Source of the DNA: an uncultured Saprospiraceae bacterium
Lineage (GTDB): Bacteria > Bacteroidota > Bacteroidia > Chitinophagales > Saprospiraceae
DNA length: 32,874 bases
Assembly: GCA_938033975.1 (NCBI GenBank)
Contig: CALHKJ010000198.1
Coordinates: forward strand, 1 to 32,874
Direction: 5' to 3'
The stretch's first letter is position 1; each line of letters opens with the position of its first letter. Shown here piece after piece: positions 23,646 through 31,111 of the stretch. Made by a program: the position numbers and the translations under genes. The notes beneath the pieces are model-generated. The model did no database searches, was not told the origin of the DNA, and saw nothing but the letters and a program-made list of their open reading frames with translations.

Positions 23646-24484
23646 TTTTCATTAAGAAAAGCTTATATGCTAAATATGCTTTAGCAGTATTTGTTTTGAG
23701 CTCATTTTTTTATCGGCATCAAATTTCAAAATTTCCTTTTCTCGAACAGGGATTTGCTACTTTGAGGTTTATAGCTATGGTGTTTCTGTTTTTACAGACC
23801 AGCACTATTTTCTATAGAATTAGAAATAAAATCGAATTTAAAAATTCTGATAACATTATTGCTGCCATATCTAATGCATTTAAAATCATTGTTTACATTT
23901 CAATTTTTTTTCTCTTTCTTAGGTACAATGGTGTAAGTCCTATACAATTTTTTACTTCGATTTCTATAGTAGCAGCTGCTATTGCCATAGTATCAAAAGA
24001 TTATCTTACTTCAATCATTAGTGGATTTTTTATTTCTTTTACGAAAATCATAAATATTGGTGATTACATTTCCATTGGATCCATTAAAGGAATTGTAAAG
24101 GAAATAAAGTTGACTAAGTTGTTTTTAGAAAATGATCAGGGAGAATTAATAATATTAGGTAATGAAAAAGTGTTTTTAAGTGATATCGTCAACCATTCTA
24201 AATCCAATAAGCGCAGAGTAAGTCTAGAATTTGAATTACAACCTTCTGAATTATATGATATTGAACAGTTGGAAGAATCTCTTAAAAATTCTTTAAGTGA
24301 ATTTGATGAGCAGATTGTAAGTAATTCATTTTCCCTAAGAATAGACAATATTTTTATTGATAAAATCTGTATTACACTCTTCTATACCCTAGAGAAACTT
24401 GAGCCTGCAATTGAAAATGAAATCAGAAAAAAGACTATTCGCAATCTTATAAAGTTGATTCAATCAAAGCAAATATCCAAGTAG
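23642..24484 (+). CDS. MscS-family mechanosensitive channel
   Basis: 280 residues. Membrane helices at about 10-24, 38-55 and 78-98, then the pore-lining TM3 region 'SISIVAAAIAIVSKDYLTSI' with 'SGFFISFTKIINIGDYISI', the MscS signature leading into the beta domain. The cytoplasmic domain runs from about 145 to 280. Such channels open under membrane tension and release solutes during hypo-osmotic shock. It overlaps the response regulator stop (ATGA), so it is the fifth gene of the STAS/kinase operon and ties that system to osmotic or envelope stress. Confidence 0.87.
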   Translation: MIFIKKSLYAKYALAVFVLSSFFYRHQISKFPFLEQGFATLRFIAMVFLFLQTSTIFYRIRNKIEFKNSDNIIAAISNAFKIIVYISIFFLFLRYNGVSPIQFFTSISIVAAAIAIVSKDYLTSIISGFFISFTKIINIGDYISIGSIKGIVKEIKLTKLFLENDQGELIILGNEKVFLSDIVNHSKSNKRRVSLEFELQPSELYDIEQLEESLKNSLSEFDEQIVSNSFSLRIDNIFIDKICITLFYTLEKLEPAIENEIRKKTIRNLIKLIQSKQISK

Positions 24485-24496
24485 GTGATTTACCTA
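24482..24496 (+). promoter_or_regulatory. palindromic operator site 2 (OmpA gene)
   Basis: TAGGTGATTTACCTA centred at 24489, overlapping the last codons of the MscS gene. The -7-like box GAAATTTG ends at 24552, 63 bp from the centre, and the ompA ATG follows 17 bp later. The spacer shares AAAAAATA-G-TTTTCA-C-GACAC with site 3. Confidence 0.7.
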
Positions 24497-24568
24497 ATTT
24501 AAAAAATAGGCTTTTCACTCGACACCACAAGGCATTCTTATTCAGAAATTTGAGTAAAATTTATAAGA

Positions 24569-25711
24569 ATGAAAAACTTGAACATTATTTTATTTTGCTT
24601 ATTATCAACAGCTGTTTATTCTCAAACAATTATTCAAGGAAAAATAGTTGATGATAAAAACAATCGGTTACTTGACGATGTAGAATTGAGCATCTATAGT
24701 CTGGAAGAAGATGGATTGGTCACAACTGCCATCTCCAACCAACAAGGTCAATACATTGCTCAGATTCTAGAAGAAGGAAGTTATGTAATTAGGTGCATAA
24801 GACAAGCTTACTTTGATTTAGAACTTTTCGTAGATATTGACTCGGAAAATCAAACTTTAGACATCAAGATGTCAAGACAACCAGGCTACGAGTTTGAGGC
24901 TACCATCAAAGAATTATTTAGCTACTCTGTAGGTAAATTAGGAAAAGAGTTGAGAAATGTGAAAATTGAAGTTTACAATAACACACTCAATAAGGAGCTA
25001 TTAGTAATAGAGGACGATCCCGACAATACTTTCAAGGTAAACTTTGAAAGAGGCAATAGATATACGATTCTACTTAGAAAGAAAGGATACTTTGCTAAAA
25101 GGATTGAGGTCTATGTTGACATTGAAGATTGTATTCTTTGTTTTGAAGGGCTTGGAACCTATGTCTCTCCCGAAATCGAATCAGCACTTACCAATCAAAA
25201 TGAAAGAGGAAGTATCATTACAGATATTCCTATGAAAAAAATTATTCAAGATGAAAGCATTGTATTAGACAATATCTATTATGATTACAACAAATGGAAT
25301 ATTCGAAAAGATGCTAGACCATCTCTAGAAAAATTAGTCAACATATTACGCAGGAATCCAATCAAGATTGAGCTGGGTTCCCATACTGACAGTAGAGGCA
25401 AGGATGACTACAACTTAGATCTATCACAAAAAAGAGCTCAATCTGTTGTTGACTATGTAGTGTCAAGAGGAATAAATCCATCTCGTATCACCGCACAAGG
25501 CTACGGGGAATCTAAATTGGTAAATGCATGCTCTGACGGTGCTGAATGTACTGAAGAAGAGCACCAACTCAATAGAAGAACCGAATTTAAGGTTACTTCC
25601 TTTATGGAGGAATCTAACTTTGACAACAAATCATTAAGAGAAATAATTGAGCAAGAAAAAATTAGTGGATCAAGATTGAAGGAGTCAATCTTAATATTTG
25701 AAAACAACTAG
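24569..25711 (+). CDS. OmpA protein with carboxypeptidase-regulatory-like domain
   Basis: 380 residues. Signal peptide MKNLNIILFCLLSTAVYS. A carboxypeptidase-regulatory-like beta-sandwich ('IIQGKIVDDKNNRLLDDVEL') covers about 20-105; a second similar domain follows to about 215. An OmpA C-terminal domain (about 225-345) has 'IYYDYNKWNIRKDARPSLEK', 'ELGSHTDSRGKDDYNLDLSQ', 'QGYGESKLVNACSDGAECTE' and 'NRRTEFKV'. It would anchor the outer membrane or periplasm to peptidoglycan. A roughly 35-residue tail continues past the domain. Palindrome site 2 controls it and site 3 begins 11 bp after its stop, so it is probably transcribed alone and induced with the upstream operon. Confidence 0.87.
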   Translation: MKNLNIILFCLLSTAVYSQTIIQGKIVDDKNNRLLDDVELSIYSLEEDGLVTTAISNQQGQYIAQILEEGSYVIRCIRQAYFDLELFVDIDSENQTLDIKMSRQPGYEFEATIKELFSYSVGKLGKELRNVKIEVYNNTLNKELLVIEDDPDNTFKVNFERGNRYTILLRKKGYFAKRIEVYVDIEDCILCFEGLGTYVSPEIESALTNQNERGSIITDIPMKKIIQDESIVLDNIYYDYNKWNIRKDARPSLEKLVNILRRNPIKIELGSHTDSRGKDDYNLDLSQKRAQSVVDYVVSRGINPSRITAQGYGESKLVNACSDGAECTEEEHQLNRRTEFKVTSFMEESNFDNKSLREIIEQEKISGSRLKESILIFENN

Positions 25712-25721
25712 TTTCTCTAAA

Positions 25722-25736
25722 TGGGTAATTTACCTA
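25722..25736 (+). promoter_or_regulatory. palindromic operator site 3 (small basic protein operon)
   Basis: TGGGTAATTTACCTA centred at 25729. The -7-like box CAATTTTG ends at 25792, 63 bp from the centre. The block AGCAGACACA lies in the -33 region at 25757-25766. The next start codon is at 25828. Confidence 0.7.
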
Positions 25737-25827
25737 GAACAAAAAATACGTTTTTCAGCAGACACACAAGAATTCAATTTACTACAATTTTGACTTATAA
25801 TAATTATTCATTTTTAACCATTTAATC

Positions 25828-25998
25828 ATGCCAGCAATTAACAAAAAAAATAAAGCAAGTTTAGCTAGAAAAAATGCAGAAGAATTGAAAGCAAAAAAGA
25901 AAGCAGGAAGAGATTCTAAAAAAGCAACAATGAGTTCAACTTCTGTCTCTAATAAAAAAGGAAAAAGCCCAATCGGTCAATCTAAGAAAAAGAAATAA
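25828..25998 (+). CDS. 56-residue lysine-rich protein
   Basis: A small gene with a good ATG, reading MPAINKKNKASLARKNAEEL at the start and 'KGKSPIGQSKKKK' at the end. About one third of the residues are Lys or Arg and there are no Cys, Trp or membrane segments. It looks like a nucleic-acid-binding or intrinsically disordered stress protein, but I recognise no family. It is the first gene behind palindrome site 3 and 25 bp before an OmpA lipoprotein, so it is likely expressed with the stress regulon. The codon pattern is like that of its neighbours. Confidence 0.65.
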   Translation: MPAINKKNKASLARKNAEELKAKKKAGRDSKKATMSSTSVSNKKGKSPIGQSKKKK

Positions 25999-26023
25999 TT
26001 TAAACTTTTAGATATTCAAAATT

Positions 26024-26932
26024 ATGAAAAGAATACTTTTTACAATCGCAACAATAATTTTACTTCAATCTTGCATAAGCAAGAAAAAATATTTGGACCT
26101 TGGATATGAACTTGAAGTAACTACAAATGACTTGAGAGCAGCTCAGCATAACTTAGAAAATTGCAAAACTGAAAAAAAGCAATTGACAACACAAATAACT
26201 TCAGAAGTCACAAAATTTCAAACAATGAAAGAAACTCGTGACGAAATTGAAAACGCGTTAAGAACACAAATTGCTGATTTGCAGAAGCAAAGAGAACAGC
26301 AGTACTCTCAAGTTGGGGATCTTACAGTTCTGTCTAAGTCTGCCAATGAAAATATGAATCAAACAATAAGACAGTTGGAGCAAAAAGATAAATATATCCG
26401 CAATCTTATGGATGCAAAATCGAAAGCTGATTCTCTTAACTTAGCTCTAGCTGTAAACCTAAAATCAGTATTGAAGAAAGGGATAGAAGATGAAGATATA
26501 GAGGTAAAGGTTGACAAGACAGTAGTCTTTATAAATTTATCTGATAAAATGTTATTCCAATCTGGTAGTTCTCAGCTTACTCCAAGATCTAGTGAGGTAT
26601 TGTCAAAAATTGCGGAAATCATAAAATCAAGACCGGAGCTAGAATTATTGGTAGAAGGCTATACTGACAATGTCCCAATTAAAAATAGCTGTATTGAAGA
26701 TAACTGGGATTTGAGTGTAAAAAGATCAGCTCAGGTTGTTAGAACTTTACAAAAAGAATATGGTGTCAATCCGGATAAACTTATCGCAGCAGGTAGAGGT
26801 GAATACAACGCACTAGGTGATAACATGACAGCAGAAGGAAAATCATTAAACAGAAGAACTAGAATTATCCTTATGCCTAAACTCAATCAATTTTACGATT
26901 TACTAAAACCTCAAACGGTTAACTTAAACTAG
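26024..26932 (+). CDS. OmpA-family lipoprotein with coiled coil
   Basis: 302 residues. Lipoprotein signal MKRILFTIATIILLQSC (Cys 17). A long coiled coil follows (about 30-140, rich in Glu, Gln and Lys). The OmpA C-terminal domain fills about 165-290: 'LFQSGSSQLTPRSSEVLSKI', 'LLVEGYTDNVPIKN', 'WDLSVKRSAQVVRTL', 'GRGEYNALGDNMT' and 'LNRRTRIILMPK'. This layout (lipid anchor, spacer rod, peptidoglycan binder) suits tethering the outer membrane to the wall. It probably shares the transcript of the 56-residue gene and palindrome site 3. A long hairpin lies 26 bp behind its stop. Confidence 0.87.
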   Translation: MKRILFTIATIILLQSCISKKKYLDLGYELEVTTNDLRAAQHNLENCKTEKKQLTTQITSEVTKFQTMKETRDEIENALRTQIADLQKQREQQYSQVGDLTVLSKSANENMNQTIRQLEQKDKYIRNLMDAKSKADSLNLALAVNLKSVLKKGIEDEDIEVKVDKTVVFINLSDKMLFQSGSSQLTPRSSEVLSKIAEIIKSRPELELLVEGYTDNVPIKNSCIEDNWDLSVKRSAQVVRTLQKEYGVNPDKLIAAGRGEYNALGDNMTAEGKSLNRRTRIILMPKLNQFYDLLKPQTVNLN

Positions 26933-26957
26933 AAAAACAATAACATTAAGAATTATG

Positions 26958-27011
26958 GTGATCCCTTCACTATCTCCAACCTCTTATGAGGTTCGGAGAT
27001 AGTAGGGTCAC
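26958..27011. repeat. long imperfect hairpin, copy 1
   Basis: Imperfect inverted repeat of about 54 bp with loop TTAT (26984-26987). The right arm reads GGAGATAGTAGGGTCAC and the left arm GTGATCCC-TTC-ACTATCTCC. Its outer arm sequence (TAG-AGGGTCA) recurs in copy 2 at 27037-27091. It may help end the OmpA lipoprotein transcript. Confidence 0.7.
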
Positions 27012-27036
27012 TTTCAAAATTAATGATAAAAAATAT

Positions 27037-27091
27037 AATGACCCTACTGCTATCTAAGACTTGTACTAAGTTAGGATAGTAGAGGGTCATT
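27037..27091. repeat. long imperfect hairpin, copy 2
   Basis: Imperfect inverted repeat of about 55 bp: AATGACCCTACTGCTATCT against AGGATAGTAGAGGGTCATT with an AT-rich centre. It is related to copy 1 25 bp upstream, and is followed by TCTTTTTATT, so it can also act as a terminator. The pair resembles REP/BIME-type units. Confidence 0.7.
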
Positions 27092-27172
27092 TCTTTTTAT
27101 TGATATATCTTGTAGTATGTAACCCACAGCTCACTCTTTGAGCCTCATTGTATCTAAAAATAAAATAGTCAT

Positions 27173-28378
27173 ATGATTGCACTTATGTCACAATTTGGTA
27201 GCTCAATTAATTTCATCTGCATCGTAGGCCTCTTGGCCGTTTGTGCAAGTGTTATTCTCAAAAAACTAAAGCAACCCAAATTAGTTGCATACATACTGAT
27301 AGGAGTGCTAATAGGTCCTTTTTCCCTTGATTTAATTGCAGATGAAGAATCAATTAAATTTATTGGAGAGCTAGGAATTATTCTTTTGTTTTTCTTCATC
27401 GGTATGGAAATTGATTTGCGTAATTTTCTTAAAGATTGGCGTTTGGCAATCTTTGGAACGTTGACACAAATCCTTCTAAGCATCGCAATTGTTTTTTTGA
27501 TGGGACAATTTTGGGATTGGCCCATCAATAGAATAGTAGTCCTGGGTTTTGTTATTGCTTTATCTAGTTCTGCTGTAATTTTTAAATTACTTGAAGAAAA
27601 AAATTTAATGCAAGAAAAAATAGGACGCAATGTATCCAGTATCTTACTTGCTCAAGATATTGCCATAGCTCCCATTTTAATTTTAATTTCAATTTTAGCT
27701 GGAAACAATACAGATAGTGAATCTTATTTAATGAAAATAATTGGCGGAGTAATTGTTATATCCGTTATTTCTTATGTGGCTATAAAAAAAGAAATATCGT
27801 GGCTCCCCTTTAAGTCAACAATTAAGGACGATCATGAAATGCAAGTTTTTATGGCCTTGTTCTTCTGTTTTTTTGGTGCATTGGTAGCTAATTTTTTTGG
27901 AATTTCCGAAGCACTTGGGGCATTCATAGGTGGTTTAGTTATGCATGCTGGAAAAGCAACAGAATGGATACATGATGCTATTCACTCCTTCAGGATATTA
28001 TTCGTAGCTATATTTTTTATTAGTATTGGAGCACAGTTAAATTTGGAGTTTTTAATTACAAACTGGAAAATTTTACTCTATTTACTAATAGCTGTATATC
28101 TTACTAATCACTTTATAAATACGCTTATATTAAAAGCATATAAAAACAGTTGGAAATTATCACTAATTGGTGGAGCGCTATTAGGCCAAATTGGTGAATT
28201 AAGCTTTTTAATCTGCATCGCTGCATTCAATCTAGGTGTTCTTAGCCAGTTTGCTTATGATTTTACGATCTCATTGATTTCTCTTACTATTTTTATTAGT
28301 CCTATTTGGATCTTATTGACTGAATATCTAGTCGATAAATTTATGCCAACAAAAGTGACAAGATCCAATTTTTCATAA
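27173..28378 (+). CDS. CPA2/KefB-type cation-proton antiporter
   Basis: 401 residues with about 12 membrane helices. Family patterns: 'KKLKQPKLVAYILIGVLIGP' at the first helices, 'FIGELGIILLFFFIGMEIDL', 'IALSSSAVIFKLLEE', 'LLAQDIAIAPILIL', 'EALGAFIGGLVM' and 'GQIGELSFLICIAAFNLG'. It probably exchanges K+ or Na+ for H+. There is no C-terminal RCK/TrkA-N domain, so it is the short form. It lies between the hairpin pair and palindrome site 4. No palindrome is seen before it, so co-regulation with its neighbours is uncertain, although osmotic/ionic homeostasis fits the region. Confidence 0.87.
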   Translation: MIALMSQFGSSINFICIVGLLAVCASVILKKLKQPKLVAYILIGVLIGPFSLDLIADEESIKFIGELGIILLFFFIGMEIDLRNFLKDWRLAIFGTLTQILLSIAIVFLMGQFWDWPINRIVVLGFVIALSSSAVIFKLLEEKNLMQEKIGRNVSSILLAQDIAIAPILILISILAGNNTDSESYLMKIIGGVIVISVISYVAIKKEISWLPFKSTIKDDHEMQVFMALFFCFFGALVANFFGISEALGAFIGGLVMHAGKATEWIHDAIHSFRILFVAIFFISIGAQLNLEFLITNWKILLYLLIAVYLTNHFINTLILKAYKNSWKLSLIGGALLGQIGELSFLICIAAFNLGVLSQFAYDFTISLISLTIFISPIWILLTEYLVDKFMPTKVTRSNFS

Positions 28379-28396
28379 ATAGGTATCAATTAAAAA

Positions 28397-28411
28397 TAGG
28401 TAATTCACTCA
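28397..28411 (+). promoter_or_regulatory. palindromic operator site 4 (Usp operon)
   Basis: TAGGTAATTCACTCA centred at 28404: left half identical to sites 1 and 3, right half degenerate. AGCTGATTTA at 28431-28440 sits at exactly the same offset from the centre as in site 1. The -7-like box TACTTTTA ends at 28466, 62 bp from the centre and 14 bp before the Usp ATG. Confidence 0.62.
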
Positions 28412-28479
28412 TTTTGAAAATAAGTAGAATAGCTGATTTAGTATAATAGCTTTAACTATACTTTTATAAAAAATTAGAT

Positions 28480-29283
28480 ATGGAATTTCAAAATATTTTT
28501 GTTTCAATTGATGTAAATAACAGCAATACTCAGCTCATTAAATTCAGCTTTAAATTGGCTGAAAAATTTAATGCTAATATCTCTTTTCTAAATTGTTATC
28601 ACCCAACTATTGATGATGCCAATGACAATGAAAACAACTTAGATTCAAAGCACCTAAATGAACTTTCAGCCCAAGTAGAGCTTATTGCTCCCTTACATGA
28701 AAAAATAGATTATTCTTGTTTCGTGCACGCTGGGTTTGTAGCGGAGAGTATTCCAAGCTTTATTGATCAAAATGATTTTGACCTTATGCTTATTGGAACT
28801 TCGCAAGGTAAATATTCTCAATTTGCTTCAGGCATTGGCTATTATTTATTGGAAAAAATAGAATTTCCAGTCATCATAGTTCCTGAATCCTTCAGATTAA
28901 TTGACCTTGATCATGTAATATTTAATCTTGAATTTGAGTTCAGGGAAATTGACATAATATACAATCTACTTATCTTATGTAATTCTTTAGGTTCGCATTT
29001 AAGTTGCATACATGCATGTGAGAAAGTAAATTTAATAGAAGCAACAAAAAACTTGAATACTTATAAAAATATGTTTGAAGGTCATATTTTGGAATCTGTA
29101 ATAGATTTTGAATTAATTGGAGATGATAAATTTAAAAGTATAGAAAAGTATGCAACTGAGAATGAGGCAGATCTTATCGTTTTAGGAAAAACAAGAAAAA
29201 CCTGGAAGAATCAATTTGTCAGCACAATAGAAGAAAAATTGGGACAAAGGATAAATATTCCAATAATGATTATTGAATTATAA
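28480..29283 (+). CDS. tandem universal stress protein
   Basis: 267 residues with two Usp domains (about 1-142 and 145-267). Each ends with the family's closing pattern: 'FDLMLIGTSQGKYSQF...FPVIIVPE' and 'ADLIVLGKTRKTWKNQF...IPIMIIEL'. The first domain keeps an early Asp ('NIFVSIDVNN'). Neither has a clean G-2X-G-9X-G-(S/T) ATP loop, so nucleotide binding is doubtful. Proteins of this type act in stress survival, often as dimers. It is the first gene of a four-gene coupled operon behind palindrome site 4; its stop overlaps the transposase ATG (TAATG). Confidence 0.85.
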   Translation: MEFQNIFVSIDVNNSNTQLIKFSFKLAEKFNANISFLNCYHPTIDDANDNENNLDSKHLNELSAQVELIAPLHEKIDYSCFVHAGFVAESIPSFIDQNDFDLMLIGTSQGKYSQFASGIGYYLLEKIEFPVIIVPESFRLIDLDHVIFNLEFEFREIDIIYNLLILCNSLGSHLSCIHACEKVNLIEATKNLNTYKNMFEGHILESVIDFELIGDDKFKSIEKYATENEADLIVLGKTRKTWKNQFVSTIEEKLGQRINIPIMIIEL

Positions 29284-29711
29284 TGTACTATTCAAGGATT
29301 TATCTTCATCTTTTGTGGACAACTGAAAATTGTCAAAACTCTCTTAACAATTACTCAAAAAAATTGGGTTCATTTCTGATGAGTCATGCAGAAAAAAAAG
29401 GTATTGATTGTTTAATGATTTCTGTACTAGCTAATCATGTACATTGTTTGATTAAAATAAACTCAACACAAAGTGTAAGTGACATAGTACAAATCCTAAA
29501 AGGGAGCAGTTCGTTATGGATAAACAAAAACTCTTTTCTTCCTTATAAGTTCAAATGGGAGGATGAATATTTTGCCTTCAGTATAAGTTACTCTCAACTT
29601 TCTGAATTTAAAAACTATCTAATGAATCAATCGAAATTTCACGAAACTGTTGGAGTAAAAAAAGAAATCCAAAATATTAGTAATGTTTATAAACTAAATT
29701 ACAAATTATGA
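29283..29711 (+). CDS. IS200/IS605-type Y1 transposase, apparently domesticated
   Basis: 142 residues, the length of single-domain TnpA. The HUH motif is present as His 52-Val-His 54 ('LANHVHCLIKI'). The probable catalytic Tyr is 112 in 'FKNYLMNQSKFH', with the conserved Asn-Gln behind it. 'ILKGSSSLWI' and 'KWEDEYFAFSISYSQ' match the family core. The family cuts and joins single-stranded DNA through a 5'-phosphotyrosine. It is not a free insertion: its ATG overlaps the Usp stop and its TGA overlaps the CBS ATG, leaving no room for element ends. With intact active residues and fixed operon position it looks recruited by the host, similar to REP-associated (RAYT) enzymes. Confidence 0.85.
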   Translation: MYYSRIYLHLLWTTENCQNSLNNYSKKLGSFLMSHAEKKGIDCLMISVLANHVHCLIKINSTQSVSDIVQILKGSSSLWINKNSFLPYKFKWEDEYFAFSISYSQLSEFKNYLMNQSKFHETVGVKKEIQNISNVYKLNYKL

Positions 29712-30142
29712 ATATAGATTTAAACATAGATGTTTTAAAATTCATGGCGACGAATATTACTGTTGTTCACCCAAAGGAAAGCATTAGTGCAGCAGAAAAA
29801 AATTTTAAAAGAGTAAATAAAAAAATATTACCTGTTGTCTCAAATGGTGATTTAAGAGGAATTCTCTTTGACAGGGACTTTGAAAGTTTAAATAAAACAA
29901 ATTCTTATATAGTAAAGATATCTGGACAAAATTATTCTTTTGGCGGAATGACCGTAGAAGACTACATGACAACAGACTTCTATGTATTAAGTGTAAACTC
30001 TAAACTTTCAGACGTAGTTAAATTCTTTACTGAAAAGAGACAATACTACATTCCAATCGTGGATGATAAAAAACTAGTAGGCTTTATAACTCCATTTGAC
30101 ATTTTTGCATATTTACAAGATTTACAAAAAACTGAATTATGA
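29708..30142 (+). CDS. paired CBS-domain protein
   Basis: 144 residues made of two CBS motifs, about 8-60 ('FMATNITVVHPKESISAAEK', 'ILPVVSNGDLRGILFDRDFE') and about 82-140 ('VEDYMTTDFYVLSVNSKLSD', 'YIPIVDDKKLVGFITPFDI'). Such Bateman modules bind adenine nucleotides and report energy state. No other domain is attached. It is coupled on both sides by ATGA overlaps (transposase before, Usp after), so it is part of the site-4 stress operon. Confidence 0.87.
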   Translation: MNIDLNIDVLKFMATNITVVHPKESISAAEKNFKRVNKKILPVVSNGDLRGILFDRDFESLNKTNSYIVKISGQNYSFGGMTVEDYMTTDFYVLSVNSKLSDVVKFFTEKRQYYIPIVDDKKLVGFITPFDIFAYLQDLQKTEL

Positions 30143-30966
30143 AAAATTTACTATTAATTTCAAATATTTCTTCTCAAAATGAGGCCCTTATAAAATATGC
30201 AGCAAAGTTTTGTAAGCATTATGGTAGCAAGTTACATGTATTACATATTGCAGATACTTCTTCTGCTGTTTTGGTGTCATCACCTAAATATTATAAAGCT
30301 TTCGATATCGAGTATAAAGTTGATAAACCAAGAAAGGCAATACAAGAAATATACAAAGCAACGGATGGTATTTTGGATAGAGAATTTTTTGATGTTAAAA
30401 TTATTGCAGGAAATCAAAGTAGGATTCTTGATAATTTTATAAATGAAAATTTTATTGATTTTATCATTTTGGGTAATTCAGATCTAGACGTAGAATCTGA
30501 TCTAAAAGAGCACAAAAATCTACTTCTAAATCTTATTAATACACCCTTGATGATTGTGCCCGAATTTCATACTTTTCAACCAATTAGCAAGTTCAATTTT
30601 TTAACAACTAAAACACAAAATGACCTAAATCATATTGTTAAACTTATTGGATATTTTCCTAAATCAAAAATCAGGTTGACACATTTGGTAACAGCGGAAG
30701 ATCATGAAATTCAAAATCAAAAGTCTGATAAATGGTTAGAGTATGTAAAAGATAAAGCTGGAAAAATTATTCAATATGAAAGTATCATTGAAGATTTGAA
30801 TTCCTATGTAAAACAAGAAAACTATTCAGTAATCAAAAGACATGATGCCATTGTATTTACGACTAATAAACGTAACTTTTGGACAAGATTATTTGACCCA
30901 AGCACTACCCTAGGATTTTTAACTTCTTTGGAAATACCTGCTGTTATCTTCAAAATCAAAGAATAG
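30139..30966 (+). CDS. tandem universal stress protein, divergent
   Basis: 275 residues, two Usp-like domains (about 1-145 and 150-275). First domain: 'NLLLISNISSQNEALIKYAA', 'FIDFIILGNSDLDVESDL', 'INTPLMIVPE'. The second is weaker, closing with 'HDAIVFTTNKRNFWTRLF' and 'LEIPAVIFKI'. ATP-loop glycines are absent in both, so ligand binding has probably changed. It is the last gene of the site-4 operon. The region behind it has no obvious strong terminator. Confidence 0.8.
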   Translation: MKNLLLISNISSQNEALIKYAAKFCKHYGSKLHVLHIADTSSAVLVSSPKYYKAFDIEYKVDKPRKAIQEIYKATDGILDREFFDVKIIAGNQSRILDNFINENFIDFIILGNSDLDVESDLKEHKNLLLNLINTPLMIVPEFHTFQPISKFNFLTTKTQNDLNHIVKLIGYFPKSKIRLTHLVTAEDHEIQNQKSDKWLEYVKDKAGKIIQYESIIEDLNSYVKQENYSVIKRHDAIVFTTNKRNFWTRLFDPSTTLGFLTSLEIPAVIFKIKE

Positions 30967-31111
30967 TTTAAAACTTTTGATGGTTTTCCAAAAAAGCATA
31001 TTGATTTAATTACCTTGGATTAATCAATAGATAAATAAAAAATTTGCTTACTTTTTATTTTCTCAAATAAGATGCTTTTTTGTAAAAATGGTAAGTATAT
31101 AAAATCAAAAG

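Noticed and set aside
27113..27126. TAGTATGTAACCCA before the antiporter gene, resembling the palindrome
   Set aside because: Too degenerate, and the fixed 62-63 bp spacing would put the -7 box inside the coding region.
27169..27630. 153-codon open frame on the minus strand opposite the antiporter
   Set aside because: It mirrors a membrane protein gene, has biased composition and no recognisable domain; a shadow frame.
29200..29760. Insertion-sequence boundaries around the Y1 transposase
   Set aside because: Both ends of the gene overlap neighbouring coding regions, and no end hairpins or target duplications are visible.
31002..31016. Possible fifth palindrome site (AATTACCTT) before the molybdenum hydroxylase genes
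   Set aside because: Only the right half matches and no TTTG-type -7 box lies 62-63 bp from its centre.
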